Of a stretch of DNA of 64,000 nucleotides, positions 8,347-17,109 are shown one piece after another. Position 1 is the first letter of the stretch; every line of letters begins with the position of its first letter. Made by a program: the position numbers and the translations under genes. The DNA is from Marinomonas rhizomae (GTDB taxonomy: Bacteria; Pseudomonadota; Gammaproteobacteria; Pseudomonadales; Marinomonadaceae), in NCBI RefSeq assembly GCF_003315485.1, contig NZ_QNSE01000002.1, forward strand, positions 62,001 through 126,000, read 5' to 3'. Under the pieces are notes generated by a model, which made no database searches, had not been told where the DNA came from, and was given only the letters and a program-made list of their open reading frames with translations.

Positions 8347-9153
8347 ATGGAAAACTTATTTTGGTGGCAATACGCCTTAATTGGCGCCATTTTTATATGG
8401 AGCGGCTTTGTTCGTAGTGGCTTAGGGTTTGGCGGTGCCGTGCTCGCTTTGCCTTTCCTATTATTGGTAAAAAACGACCCTCTGTTATTTTTGCCGATTA
8501 TTTCCATTCACCTTTTAGTCTTTTCCAGCTGGATTGCTTGGCAAGGGTCGAGAACCACGAAGCAACAAGCCAAACTCGCAGCAGAGCGGGGCGAAACGTC
8601 ACAAGAAGCACAAGGCAACATCGCTTGGGGTTATTTAAAAAAAGCTCTCAGTATCATGATTATTCCCAAACTGATTGGCGTATTTGGCTTATTAACCTTA
8701 CCTGGCAACATAGTCACAGGTGTGATTTTTGTCATCGTCGCCGTCTTCGCTGTATCTTACATATTGAATAAACCCTTTTATACCAATAACAAATTCCTCG
8801 ACACCATCTTCCTCATGCTTGGTGGTTACGTCAGCGGCACCTCTTTAATCGGCGCGCCACTCATCGTCTCCGTCTTCGCCACCAAAGTACCGCGCCACCA
8901 ACTACGCGATACCTTATTCGTACTTTGGTTTATCCTCGTGATGATCAAAATGGTGTCATTCCTCATCGCAGACATCGACCTACAACTCATCCACCAACTT
9001 TGGTTACTGCCTTGCGCCTTACTCGGTCACGTCTTCGGACAAAAACTCCACAACCGCATTCAAAAAGCCGAAACACCCGTCTTCTTCCAATTCGTTGGCT
9101 GGGCGCTGCTCATCGTCTGCGGATTTGGCTTGTACTCGACGTTTATGCTTTAA
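8347..9153 (+). CDS. TSUP (TauE/SafE-type) membrane permease
   Basis: The 268-residue protein has 7-8 hydrophobic segments and the duplicated TSUP pattern, with the first-half signature SGFVRSGLGFGGAVLALPFLL and a second-half counterpart GGYVSGTSLIGAPLIVSVFA. TSUP proteins export or import small organic or sulfur-containing anions such as sulfite, sulfoacetate or sulfonates. Its substrate is not predictable here; the LysR gene immediately upstream may control it. Confidence 0.88.
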   Translation: MENLFWWQYALIGAIFIWSGFVRSGLGFGGAVLALPFLLLVKNDPLLFLPIISIHLLVFSSWIAWQGSRTTKQQAKLAAERGETSQEAQGNIAWGYLKKALSIMIIPKLIGVFGLLTLPGNIVTGVIFVIVAVFAVSYILNKPFYTNNKFLDTIFLMLGGYVSGTSLIGAPLIVSVFATKVPRHQLRDTLFVLWFILVMIKMVSFLIADIDLQLIHQLWLLPCALLGHVFGQKLHNRIQKAETPVFFQFVGWALLIVCGFGLYSTFML

Positions 9154-9195
9154 GGTTTTCACTCACCTTTAATGGAGCCACTCATAGTTAGCTCA

Positions 9196-9335
9196 GTCAC
9201 CAGATCAACTCTCGCTCCGGCGCTAAAGCGCAAACATCCGCGAGATGTTGATCTTGTAACCGCTATATCAGAGTCAATTGCTCAAAAACATTTATGTGCA
9301 AATATCCGTGAGATATTGATCTGGTAGCATTTGCT
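9196..9335. repeat. Cluster of three related palindromic (REP-like) units
   Basis: Three copies of a GAGAnnTTGATCTnGT unit are packed here: one on the minus strand (about 9198-9215) and two on the plus strand (9242-9257 and 9310-9325). The two plus copies each form a small hairpin: AACATC/GATGTT (9233-9238 with 9244-9249) and AATATC/GATATT in the second. The second copy differs by a C-to-T in one arm and the matching G-to-A in the other, so pairing is preserved. Such intergenic palindromes are typical of REP/BIME-like repeats. Confidence 0.6.
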
Positions 9336-9364
9336 AAATGAACAATAGTGTCGACATGACATGT

Positions 9365-9600
9365 TCAAGCGATTAGGAAGCTGAGGATTGAGCCAATCTC
9401 GCAGGTGCGGCTGTTTGAATAAACCGCTTCGCAGCCTTCTACGGCTTTGGCTAGGGTTTTCAAGGCGCTGGCGTTGAGCTCTGGAGTCGAGAAGCCTTTG
9501 TCGCCAGCAAAGCCACAGCAGGTAATGTCTGGCGGAATCACCACTTCGTCAGCCAGTTGATGAGCAAGCTGCACGAAGCTGTCAGCCAGTCCCATGCGGG
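9365..9600 (-). pseudogene. Fragment of a FAD/Fe-S D-lactate dehydrogenase gene
   Basis: A 76-codon open frame matches the C-terminal part of the intact 969-residue dehydrogenase at 21904-24813. Nucleotides 9392-9600 align without gaps to 21973-22181 with 12 mismatches. The second cysteine-rich motif (ITCCGFAGDKGF) and SRTCEIG are retained, then the sequence diverges to SILSFLIA and stops. Of the ten differences inside the aligned codons, seven are synonymous, which suggests the copy diverged while still part of a functional gene. It is a remnant, not a functional product, and marks the left edge of the island. Confidence 0.9.
9392..9600. repeat. Left 209-bp direct repeat flanking the island
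   Basis: This segment is about 94% identical to 21973-22181, in the same orientation, 12,581 bp away. It derives from the 3' region of the D-lactate dehydrogenase gene. Confidence 0.92.
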
Positions 9601-9641
9601 TACTTCAGTTCAGCCATACTAAATTTCTACAAAGAACCAAT

Positions 9642-9683
9642 AAAAAAATTGGAAGTAGACAAACTAATTGGTTAGCTTGTCTA
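9642..9683 (-). terminator. Terminator of the leftward island operon
   Basis: A 12-bp stem with one mismatch (9656-9667 with 9672-9683, TTGG loop on the plus strand) lies 10 bp after the FAH-family stop codon. Reading the minus strand, a run of seven T (9648-9642) follows 7 nt later. The spacing is a little long but the fold is strong. Confidence 0.7.
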
Positions 9684-9692
9684 GTTATAAAG

Positions 9693-10541
9693 TTATTCTG
9701 CTGCAAGTGTAGTTTGCTGCTGAACGCCTAATCCCTCAATACCCAGCTTCATGGTTTGACCAGGTTTGAGGAATACTGGAGCTGGCTTAATGCCCATACC
9801 TACACCAGGAGGTGTGCCTGTCGAAATGATATCGCCAGCTTGTAAGCTCATACATTTACTCAAGTAGGAAATAATCTGAGGAATATTGAAAATAAGGGTA
9901 TTAGTGTTACCGTCCTGGTATTTCGTACCATCCACTTCAAGCCATAAATTTAAGTTGTGCGGATCTGTAATTTCATCACGAGTTACTAGCCAAGGGCCAA
10001 TCGGTCCAAAGGTATCAAAGCCTTTGCCTTTATCCCAGCTGCCCCCACGCTCAAGTTGCCATTCACGCTCAGAAACATCATTGATTATACAGTAACCAGC
10101 AACGTGGTTCATGGCATCTTCTTCTGATATATAGCGGCCACTTTTACCGATGACAACGCCTAACTCAACTTCCCAGTCAGTTTTTGTTGAGCCTTTAGGA
10201 ATCTCAACATTATCGTTTGGACCTACAATAGCGCTAGTCCATTTGTTAAATACGACTGGCTCTGAAGGAACGGGCATTCCTGCTTCAGCTGCGTGATCTG
10301 CGTAGTTAAGGCCAATACAAATAAATTTACCGACTTTGCCAACACATGGACCAATACGTTCACTTGCGTTTACAAGAGGCAATGAGGCTAATTCCACTTC
10401 TTTAATTTTTTGAATAGATTCGTCTGAAATATTGGCTCCATCAACATCGGTAATGATTGAAGAAAGATCGCGAATATTTCCTTCATTATCTAGGACGCCT
10501 GGTTTTTCAAAACCAGATTTACCATAACGTAGTAGTTTCAA
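9693..10541 (-). CDS. FAH-family hydrolase, likely 2,4-diketo-3-deoxy-aldonate hydrolase
   Basis: The 282-residue product is a fumarylacetoacetate-hydrolase-fold enzyme with the core ICIGLNYADHAAEAG, a metal-binding DWEVELGVVIGK, and the C-terminal GDIISTGTPPGVGMG. Length and motifs match the ureidoglycolate lyase/2,4-diketo-3-deoxy-L-fuconate hydrolase subgroup, which cleaves a beta-diketo acid into pyruvate and a hydroxy acid. It is the last gene of a minus-strand operon with an SDR and an aldehyde dehydrogenase. Pairing of SDR and FAH enzymes is the signature of the non-phosphorylative deoxy-sugar route. AGGAGT precedes the ATG. For a 6-deoxyhexonate the products would be pyruvate plus lactate; a pentonate would give glycolate. 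Confidence 0.85.
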   Translation of the reverse strand: MKLLRYGKSGFEKPGVLDNEGNIRDLSSIITDVDGANISDESIQKIKEVELASLPLVNASERIGPCVGKVGKFICIGLNYADHAAEAGMPVPSEPVVFNKWTSAIVGPNDNVEIPKGSTKTDWEVELGVVIGKSGRYISEEDAMNHVAGYCIINDVSEREWQLERGGSWDKGKGFDTFGPIGPWLVTRDEITDPHNLNLWLEVDGTKYQDGNTNTLIFNIPQIISYLSKCMSLQAGDIISTGTPPGVGMGIKPAPVFLKPGQTMKLGIEGLGVQQQTTLAAE

Positions 10542-10575
10542 AATGTACTCCTAATAATCTTGGAAGGAATGAGCG

Positions 10576-11310
10576 TTAAACGCTCATTCCTCCATCAATG
10601 ATTTGAACCGTGCCTGTAGTGTAAGATGAATCATCAGAGCCAAGGTAAACAGCTAATTTTGCTATCTCTTCAGCTGTACCTATACGTCCCATAGGTTGAC
10701 GGTCAATAAATTGTTGGAAAACGATGTCCTCAGAAGCGTTTTGCTGAATCGCTTGATCAGCTATTCGGTCACGTAATGAGGGTGAGTCAACTGTTCCAGG
10801 ACAGATTGCATTACAGCGAATGCCATTTTTTATGTAGTCCGCTGCAACAGCTTTGGTAAGACCGATGACAGCAGCTTTACTGGCAGTGTATGCAAGGCGG
10901 TTGGGAACTCCTTTAATACTTGAAGCCACCGAAGCCATATTGATAATTGAACCTTGACCACGCTCCAGCATCCCAGGGATAAATGCTTTTATGACTTGAT
11001 ACATAGATGTTACATTTAAATCAAAGGACTTGTTCCATGCGTCTAAATCACACTCCATAATGTTGCCTGCATGCACGTACCCAGCACAGTTGAAAATAAC
11101 ATCCACATTGCCAACATTTTTTTTCAAAGACTCTATATCTGATTCGGATGTGACATCTAAATAGTAAGCACGTACTCCTGGGAGGTCTTCTAATTGTTGA
11201 GTATTTATATCTGTTGCAATAACTTCAGCTCCGGCTTCCAAAAATGCTTTAACACTTGCTAAGCCTATGCCTTGGCCTGCCCCAGTAATTAAGACCTTTT
11301 TTCCATTCAT
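10576..11310 (-). CDS. SDR oxidoreductase, likely 2-keto-3-deoxy-aldonate 4-dehydrogenase
   Basis: The 244-residue protein is a classical short-chain dehydrogenase/reductase. It has the nucleotide-binding TGAGQGIGLASVKAFLEAGA, the NCAGY motif, the catalytic Ser (MASVASS), the YTASKAAVIG Tyr-x-x-x-Lys, and CPGTVDSPS. The dinucleotide specificity residue is Asp (ATDIN), favouring NAD. It resembles 2-keto-3-deoxy-L-fuconate dehydrogenases, and its placement 34 bp before the FAH-family hydrolase supports oxidation of a 2-keto-3-deoxy acid at C4. The ribosome site AGGAAAA precedes the ATG. Confidence 0.85.
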   Translation of the reverse strand: MNGKKVLITGAGQGIGLASVKAFLEAGAEVIATDINTQQLEDLPGVRAYYLDVTSESDIESLKKNVGNVDVIFNCAGYVHAGNIMECDLDAWNKSFDLNVTSMYQVIKAFIPGMLERGQGSIINMASVASSIKGVPNRLAYTASKAAVIGLTKAVAADYIKNGIRCNAICPGTVDSPSLRDRIADQAIQQNASEDIVFQQFIDRQPMGRIGTAEEIAKLAVYLGSDDSSYTTGTVQIIDGGMSV

Positions 11311-11326
11311 TATTATTTTCCTATGG

Positions 11327-12913
11327 TTAAAGATTTATTGAGTCTTTGGTGAAAGATCCATTAATCAATCGATTGATTCTTAGTGGATTAGAATTTTTTA
11401 TAGCATCTGGCAATAAGTGGTCAGGATAGTTTTGGAAGCAAACAGGGCGGAGGAAACGTTCTATGGCCAACGTTCCTACAGAGGTTCCGCGAGAATCTGA
11501 TGTAGCTGGGTAGGGGCCGCCGTGAACCATCGAGTCACATACCTCTACTCCTGTTGGGTAGCCATTGATTAGAACTCGGCCGGCCTTATGTTGAAGAAGT
11601 GATAAAATATCACTAGATGCTGCCATTTCGTCTTCTTCGCTGATTAGAGTTGCGGTCAGTTGACCTCTCATAGCTGATAAACACTTAATCAATTCATTGC
11701 GATCTTGAGCTTCAATTAAAACCGTAGCTGGTCCAAACACCTCTTCTTGTAAAAGCTCGTCACTATCGAGTAGAAGCTTTGAAGAGGCTTTAAAAAGGTA
11801 GGGAGTTGCTTGACCTTCATGACTTTGGCCTCGTGAAAGTACCTCTATGCCATGATATTTTTCTAAGGTTTCAATTCCACTTACATAACTTGAAAGTGTG
11901 CCTTTATTAAGCATTACTGAGCTTGCTTTGTTAGAAATCTCAGTCGATAAATCATCAATAAAACTTGAAAAACTTTCTGATTTGATAGCAATCACTAAGC
12001 CTGGATTAGTACAAAACTGTCCTGTACCAAGTACAACAGAGTCCGCTAATTCCTTGGCAATGAGCTTACCTCTATTTTTAATGGCACCTTCATTAAGAAT
12101 GACAGGGTTGATGCTACTCATTTCAGCAAAAACAGGGATTGGTTCTGCACGCTCTGAGGCCATTTTACAAATTGCGTTACCGCCTGAAAGGGACCCTGTA
12201 AAGCCGACAGCTTTTATGTGAGGGTTTTGAACCAAGGCTTTGCCAACCCCTGAGCCAAAAATCATATTAAATACACCTGATGGCATATCCGTTTTTTGTG
12301 CGGCATTAATGATCGCTTCCGCAACTATTTCAGCAGTCTTCATATGTCCACTATGCGCTTTGAATACCACTGGGCATCCAGCCGCTAGGGCTGCTGCTGT
12401 ATCGCCACCAGCGGTGGAAAATGCAAGTGGGAAGTTGCTTGCACCAAACACCGCTACTGGACCAATACCAATTTGATATTGTCTGATATCAACTTTTGGG
12501 GCAGGCTGTCGTGACGGATCACCGGTATCTATTCTTGCGCCATAGAAATCACCACGTGAAAGTAGTTCAGCAAAAAGTCTTAATTGATTCGAAGTACGGG
12601 ATTTCTCACCGTTAATTCGAGGATATGGGAGGGCAGTTTCTTGATGCACTATTTCAACAAAATCGTCACCCAGTGCATCAAGTTCATCAGCAATACAATT
12701 TAAAAATTTTGCTCTTTTAGAAGAACTGAAGTTACAAAATTCAAAAAAGGCTTCATTTGCGGAGGCACAGGCAGCCTCAACCTCAGCCTGAGTTGCTTGA
12801 AAAAATGTTGTGTTTAGCGGCTCGCCACTAAACGCGCTATAGCTATTAATAACCGTATTCCCATCGGAGCTACGGCTACCATTGATAAAGTTTTTTCCAT
12901 GTTCTTTAGACAT
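11327..12913 (-). CDS. 2-Ketoglutarate semialdehyde dehydrogenase (NADP-type aldehyde dehydrogenase)
   Basis: The 528-residue enzyme belongs to the aldehyde dehydrogenase superfamily, KGSADH subgroup. It shows GPVAVFGASNFPLAFSTAGG, the glycine-rich GFTGSLSGG, the catalytic Cys in GTGQFCTNPG and the C-terminal GVEVCDSMVHGGPYPA typical of this subgroup. It converts 2-ketoglutarate semialdehyde to 2-ketoglutarate, the last step of Weimberg-type pentonate pathways. It heads the minus-strand operon (gap of 16 bp to the SDR). A clear paralogue lies at 55513-57027 in the hydroxyproline cluster. Its promoter region contains LysR-type palindromes. Confidence 0.9.
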   Translation of the reverse strand: MSKEHGKNFINGSRSSDGNTVINSYSAFSGEPLNTTFFQATQAEVEAACASANEAFFEFCNFSSSKRAKFLNCIADELDALGDDFVEIVHQETALPYPRINGEKSRTSNQLRLFAELLSRGDFYGARIDTGDPSRQPAPKVDIRQYQIGIGPVAVFGASNFPLAFSTAGGDTAAALAAGCPVVFKAHSGHMKTAEIVAEAIINAAQKTDMPSGVFNMIFGSGVGKALVQNPHIKAVGFTGSLSGGNAICKMASERAEPIPVFAEMSSINPVILNEGAIKNRGKLIAKELADSVVLGTGQFCTNPGLVIAIKSESFSSFIDDLSTEISNKASSVMLNKGTLSSYVSGIETLEKYHGIEVLSRGQSHEGQATPYLFKASSKLLLDSDELLQEEVFGPATVLIEAQDRNELIKCLSAMRGQLTATLISEEDEMAASSDILSLLQHKAGRVLINGYPTGVEVCDSMVHGGPYPATSDSRGTSVGTLAIERFLRPVCFQNYPDHLLPDAIKNSNPLRINRLINGSFTKDSINL

Positions 12914-12967
12914 AAATTTCCCGTACTATTTTATTGTTTTGGGTAATTTATGTTGCCTTTTGATTAC

Positions 12968-13009
12968 TTACCAATGGTTAAATTTGATTGACTGATAACC
13001 ACTGGTTAT
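12968..13009. promoter_or_regulatory. LysR operator sites upstream of the leftward island operon
   Basis: ATAACCACTGGTTAT (12995-13009) is a near-perfect palindrome matching ATAACCATTAGTTAT at 13974-13988 on the other side of the LysR gene. A third related copy, TTACCAATGGTTAA, lies at 12968-12981. The right-hand site overlaps the LysR stop codon. The shared core is TAACCAnTgGTTA. These are the best candidates for sites through which the LysR protein controls the 12913-9693 operon. Confidence 0.7.
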
Positions 13010-13956
13010 TGAATAAGGTCTTTTGTGTCAGAAGCATTTCGTTGCAGAATGTCCATGAACTCCCGTGTTGCTCCGACTAAGTCTTCTCCTTTCCTTGTTA
13101 AAATACCGTAGTATTGCGGGATTAGTTCAAGCGGCGTTTGTAAAACACTCAAAGCCCCACTTTTCAAATGAGAGTCAACCATTACAGTAGGCAGCATGCC
13201 AATCATGGGGCCACGCTGAAGTAACTCTAAGAAAGTCTGTACCGAAATAGTTACAACAGTGTTTTTTGGCAAAGACACGCCAGCGTTATGAAAGGATTCT
13301 TCCATCCTAGTCCTAATGGGCGTCCCCTCTGGATATAACAACCAAGGCCAATCAAATAAATCCTCTAAAGATATCGACGCCTTTTTGCTAAGAGGATGAG
13401 TTGAATTCACAACAAGGCAAAAATTTTCGGGGGCTAAAGGAGTGTAATCAAAGTTAGGTTGTTGGTTTTGTTCAGAGAATCGACCTATTGCCAAATCAAG
13501 CGTCCTATCCTCCAACATCTTTATAAGGTTACCGCTTGTCTGTTCGACTACCTCTACATTTAAAAGAGGGTATCGCTGCTTAATCTCTAGAATTGCCTCA
13601 GGTAATGCTGCAGATGTGGCGGCAAAAATCCCTCCTACTTTTAAGTAGCCATATCCTCCATCTCGTAAACTAATTATCTGATCAACAAAACCTTCAGAAT
13701 CGTTAAGCATTTTGTTTGCAAAGTGTATTAGATGTTTACCAAGGTCTGTTGGCGGCATACTACGAGCATGTCTTTCAAAGATTTCAAACCCAACCAACGC
13801 CTCAATTTCTTTAAGCATTTTACTGACAGCAGGTTGACTGAGGTTCATCTGCTGAGCTGTTAAGTGCATATTTTTGGTGTTTCCTAATGAGCTCAAAAGT
13901 ACTAAGTGCTTAAATTTTACCCAGTTGCAAAAGCTGGCGAATGAGAATACAGACAT
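13006..13956 (-). CDS. LysR-family regulator of the sugar-acid island
   Basis: The 316-residue protein has an N-terminal LysR HTH (HLVLLSSLGNTKNMHLTAQQMNLSQPAVSKMLKEIEALVG) preceded by about 15 extra residues, and a full effector-binding domain (GYLKVGGIFAATSAALPEAILEIKQRYPLLNVEVVEQ). It resembles GbpR/CbbR-like regulators of sugar or aromatic acid catabolism. AAGGAG lies 6 nt before the ATG. The gene sits between the two divergent operons and is flanked by copies of the same palindrome, so it very likely controls both. The inducer is probably the imported sugar acid or a 2-keto-3-deoxy intermediate. Confidence 0.9.
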   Translation of the reverse strand: MSVFSFASFCNWVKFKHLVLLSSLGNTKNMHLTAQQMNLSQPAVSKMLKEIEALVGFEIFERHARSMPPTDLGKHLIHFANKMLNDSEGFVDQIISLRDGGYGYLKVGGIFAATSAALPEAILEIKQRYPLLNVEVVEQTSGNLIKMLEDRTLDLAIGRFSEQNQQPNFDYTPLAPENFCLVVNSTHPLSKKASISLEDLFDWPWLLYPEGTPIRTRMEESFHNAGVSLPKNTVVTISVQTFLELLQRGPMIGMLPTVMVDSHLKSGALSVLQTPLELIPQYYGILTRKGEDLVGATREFMDILQRNASDTKDLIQ

Positions 13957-13972
13957 GATTACTCCTTGATGC

Positions 13973-13989
13973 GATAACCATTAGTTATC
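13973..13989. promoter_or_regulatory. LysR operator between the regulator and the rightward island operon
   Basis: GATAACCATTAGTTATC is a palindrome with 6-bp arms around a 5-bp centre. It matches the site at 12995-13009. It lies 17-33 bp upstream of the LysR start and about 80 bp upstream of the 14069 gene, consistent with autoregulation and activation. Confidence 0.7.
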
Positions 13990-14068
13990 ACATATCTACT
14001 ATTTGTCATTGGATTTTATCACTAAGTCGCTCTAATTTAATTCCAAAATAATAAAGGAAGTAAATGAA

Positions 14069-15250
14069 ATGTCTTTGATTCTAACGATTGAAAATACAAT
14101 GCCTGCTGATTACGAACAGGCCTGCTTAGTTGGGCGTGCGTGGGTTCCTGGTAACCCATCTGGTCCATCCCCAATCGCAGTAGTAGACAATGAAATATTC
14201 GACATTTCAGAGAGCTACCCCACATTAAGTGAGCTCCTTGAGTTAGATAGTCCTGCACAAGCTGTGAAGGGTATACAAGGAAAGTACCTCTGTAGCCTAT
14301 CTCAGCTGTTGGAAAATACAGATGTATCACCAAACACGTCATCTCCACACCTTTTAGCGCCTCTAGATTTGCAGGTGATCAAAGCTGCAGGCGTTACATT
14401 TGCTTCAAGTATGATTGAGCGAGTTATTGAAGAGCAGGCTGGGGGTGACCCAGCTAGAGCAGAAGCTATTAGAAAACAAGTGGTTGAGGTGGTTGGAAAC
14501 AATCTTAAATCGATCGAGCCAGGTTCATCGAAAGCGAGTGATCTTAAAAAATTATTGATTGAAAAAGGAATGTGGTCGCAATACCTAGAGGTTGGTATCG
14601 GTCCTGATGCTGAGATTTTCACTAAAGCCCCTGTGCTTTCTGCGGTGGGAAGTGGTAGTTTTATCGGCGTCCATCCTCAGTCCGAATGGAACAACCCAGA
14701 ACCTGAGGTGGTTCTAGCTGTTAACAGCAAAGGACAGATACAGGGGGCAACACTAGGGAATGATGTCAACTTGAGAGACTTTGAGGGAAGAAGTGCACTG
14801 CTTCTTAGTAAAGCAAAGGACAATAATGCATCTTGTGCGATTGGTCCTTTCCTTAGATTGTTTGATGAAAGCTTTTCCTTAACTGATGTCGCTGATGCCG
14901 AAATCGCACTAGAGGTAAAGGGTGCAGATGGTTTCCTGATGTCTGGTTTATCATCAATGAATCAAATTAGTCGTACACCTCAAGATCTAGCTAGTCAGAC
15001 TCTAAATAAAAACCATCAATATCCAGACGGCTTTTATTTGTTTCTGGGGACGCTTTTCTCTCCTACACAGGACCGACACGAACCCGGTAGCGGTTTTACC
15101 CATCAATTAAATGATCTTGTTTCAATCCGTAATCCTAAATTAGGAGCTTTAAACAATATTACTTCTCACAGCAACAATGTTCAGCCATGGACATTTGGTA
15201 TCAACGCTCTGCTTACTAATCTGTCAGATAGAGGTTTGTTAAAGAAATAG
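14069..15250 (+). CDS. XylX/AraD1-type FAH-fold 2-keto-3-deoxypentonate dehydratase
   Basis: The 393-residue product is a long FAH-fold protein like Caulobacter XylX and the AraD1-type dehydratases. Visible features are the N-terminal domain, the LDLQVIKAAGVTFASSMIERVI segment, the metal-ligand region NPEPEVVLAVNSKG, and the C-terminal DRHEPGSGFTHQLNDLVSI. Family members turn 2-keto-3-deoxy-pentonates (from D-xylonate or L-arabinonate) into 2-ketoglutarate semialdehyde. This fits the dehydratase next door and the KGSADH in the divergent operon. GGAAG lies upstream of the ATG; a nearby ATG at 14064 is out of frame. Which pentonate is used cannot be told. Confidence 0.85.
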   Translation: MSLILTIENTMPADYEQACLVGRAWVPGNPSGPSPIAVVDNEIFDISESYPTLSELLELDSPAQAVKGIQGKYLCSLSQLLENTDVSPNTSSPHLLAPLDLQVIKAAGVTFASSMIERVIEEQAGGDPARAEAIRKQVVEVVGNNLKSIEPGSSKASDLKKLLIEKGMWSQYLEVGIGPDAEIFTKAPVLSAVGSGSFIGVHPQSEWNNPEPEVVLAVNSKGQIQGATLGNDVNLRDFEGRSALLLSKAKDNNASCAIGPFLRLFDESFSLTDVADAEIALEVKGADGFLMSGLSSMNQISRTPQDLASQTLNKNHQYPDGFYLFLGTLFSPTQDRHEPGSGFTHQLNDLVSIRNPKLGALNNITSHSNNVQPWTFGINALLTNLSDRGLLKK

Positions 15251-15292
15251 TATCTAAAGCATTTAATTTATAAGAATAACAGGAAGTAAAAA

Positions 15293-17077
15293 ATGCAGAA
15301 TAATAAAAACCTCAAACTAAGAAGTCAGCAATGGTTTGATGATCCAGAACACGCAGATATGACTGCTTTGTATGTTGAGCGCTACATGAATCAAGGCTTG
15401 ACTAGAGAGGAGCTACAATCAGGCAAGCCAATCATAGGCATCGCCCAAACCGGAAGCGACTTGACGCCATGTAATCGACATCACATTCAACTCGCTCAGA
15501 GGATTAAAGACGGCATTAGGGATGCTGGTGGGATTCCCATGGAATTTCCGGTACACCCAATTGCAGAGCAAAGTCGTAGGCCTACTGCCGCACTTGACCG
15601 AAACCTAGCGTACCTTGGGTTGGTAGAGGTGTTGCACGGTTATCCTTTAGATGGAGTTGTCTTGACTACTGGCTGTGACAAGACAACGCCAGCCTGCCTG
15701 ATGGCTGCAGCAACAACTGATTTGCCATCAATTGTGCTATCAGGTGGCCCAATGCTAGACGGTTATCATGATGGTGAGCTGATTGGTTCCGGCACGGTCA
15801 TTTGGAGCTCTCGTAAGCTACTTGCCAAAGGTAAGATAGATTATGAAGGCTTCATGGAATTGACAACTGCGGCGTCACCTTCTGTGGGTCACTGTAATAC
15901 GATGGGAACTGCCCTCTCGATGAACGCCATTGCAGAAGCTTTAGGTATGTCGTTACCGGGCTGTGCAAGTATCCCTGCACCTTATCGAGAACGTGGTCAA
16001 ATGGCATACGCTACAGGTCGTCGTATCTGCGAGATGGTTTTGCAAGATATAAAACCTTCTAGCATCATGACAAAAGAATCATTTCATAATGCTATTGCTG
16101 TTGCATCAGCCCTCGGCGCTTCGTCAAATTGTCCACCACATTTAATCGCTATTGCCCGACATATGGGTATCGATTTATCTCTAGATGACTGGCAAGAATT
16201 TGGTGAGCATATACCTCTTATTGTTAACTGTATGCCGGCTGGTAAACATCTCGGAGAAGGATTCCATAGGGCAGGTGGCGTCCCGTCTGTTTTGCATGAG
16301 CTTCAAAAAGCAAACTATCTAAATAATGATTGCTTAACAGTAAGTGGTAAGACTCTTGGAGAAATAGCTACCACAAGTGAAACGAATAATCGTGATGTAA
16401 TTTATAGTTATGAAAAGCCATTAAAGCATAAATCTGGCTTCATTGTTTTGAGTGGTAACTTCTTCGAAAGTGCGATTATAAAAATGTCAGTTGTTGGTGA
16501 TGCTTTTAAGAAAACTTACCTTTCTGATCCTGGGTCTGAAAATAGTTTTGAAGCGCGTGCAATCGTGTTTGAAGGACCAGAAGACTATCATGCTCGAATT
16601 AATGATCCTTCTTTAGATATAGATGAGCGTTGTATTCTTGTTGTTCGAGGTGCGGGTACTGTTGGTTATCCAGGAAGTGCTGAAGTTGTAAACATGGACC
16701 CACCTACAGAGCTGATGAAGAAAGGTGTTTCTTCATTGCCTTGTCTTGGTGATGGTCGTCAAAGTGGTACATCTGCAAGCCCTTCAATTCTCAATATGTC
16801 GCCTGAAGCTGCTGTTGGGGGAGGTATCGCTTTATTGAAAACGAATGACATACTGAAAGTTAATCTTAATGATCGGTCAATTGATCTTTTAATTTCCGAT
16901 GAAGAAATGCAAACGCGCAGAGAAGAGTGGAAGCCTTCCATTCCAGCCTCTCAAACTCCTTGGCAGGAGATATACAGAAGCCTTGTTGGACAACTTTCGA
17001 CTGGTGGTTGCCTTGAGCCCGCCACATTACACCTAAAAGTTATCTCTAAAGACAAACCTCCTCGTCACTCGCATTAG
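15293..17077 (+). CDS. IlvD/Edd-family aldonate dehydratase (xylonate/arabinonate/fuconate type)
   Basis: The 594-residue enzyme has the three Cys positions expected for the iron-sulfur cluster of sugar-acid dehydratases: GIAQTGSDLTPCNRHH, VLTTGCDKTTPACLMAA and SVGHCNTMGTALSMN. The C-terminal GDGRQSGTSASPSILNMSPE is the conserved active-site loop. Its length matches Caulobacter XylD and L-arabinonate dehydratases rather than IlvD (about 615 residues, different N-terminus) or Edd. It removes water from an aldonate to give a 2-keto-3-deoxy acid, the common entry step for both downstream branches. It is 42 bp after the XylX-like gene and followed by the TRAP genes. Confidence 0.88.
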   Translation: MQNNKNLKLRSQQWFDDPEHADMTALYVERYMNQGLTREELQSGKPIIGIAQTGSDLTPCNRHHIQLAQRIKDGIRDAGGIPMEFPVHPIAEQSRRPTAALDRNLAYLGLVEVLHGYPLDGVVLTTGCDKTTPACLMAAATTDLPSIVLSGGPMLDGYHDGELIGSGTVIWSSRKLLAKGKIDYEGFMELTTAASPSVGHCNTMGTALSMNAIAEALGMSLPGCASIPAPYRERGQMAYATGRRICEMVLQDIKPSSIMTKESFHNAIAVASALGASSNCPPHLIAIARHMGIDLSLDDWQEFGEHIPLIVNCMPAGKHLGEGFHRAGGVPSVLHELQKANYLNNDCLTVSGKTLGEIATTSETNNRDVIYSYEKPLKHKSGFIVLSGNFFESAIIKMSVVGDAFKKTYLSDPGSENSFEARAIVFEGPEDYHARINDPSLDIDERCILVVRGAGTVGYPGSAEVVNMDPPTELMKKGVSSLPCLGDGRQSGTSASPSILNMSPEAAVGGGIALLKTNDILKVNLNDRSIDLLISDEEMQTRREEWKPSIPASQTPWQEIYRSLVGQLSTGGCLEPATLHLKVISKDKPPRHSH

Positions 17078-17109
17078 CGAATGGCTAGTCTCAGCCGATA
17101 AAAATTAAA

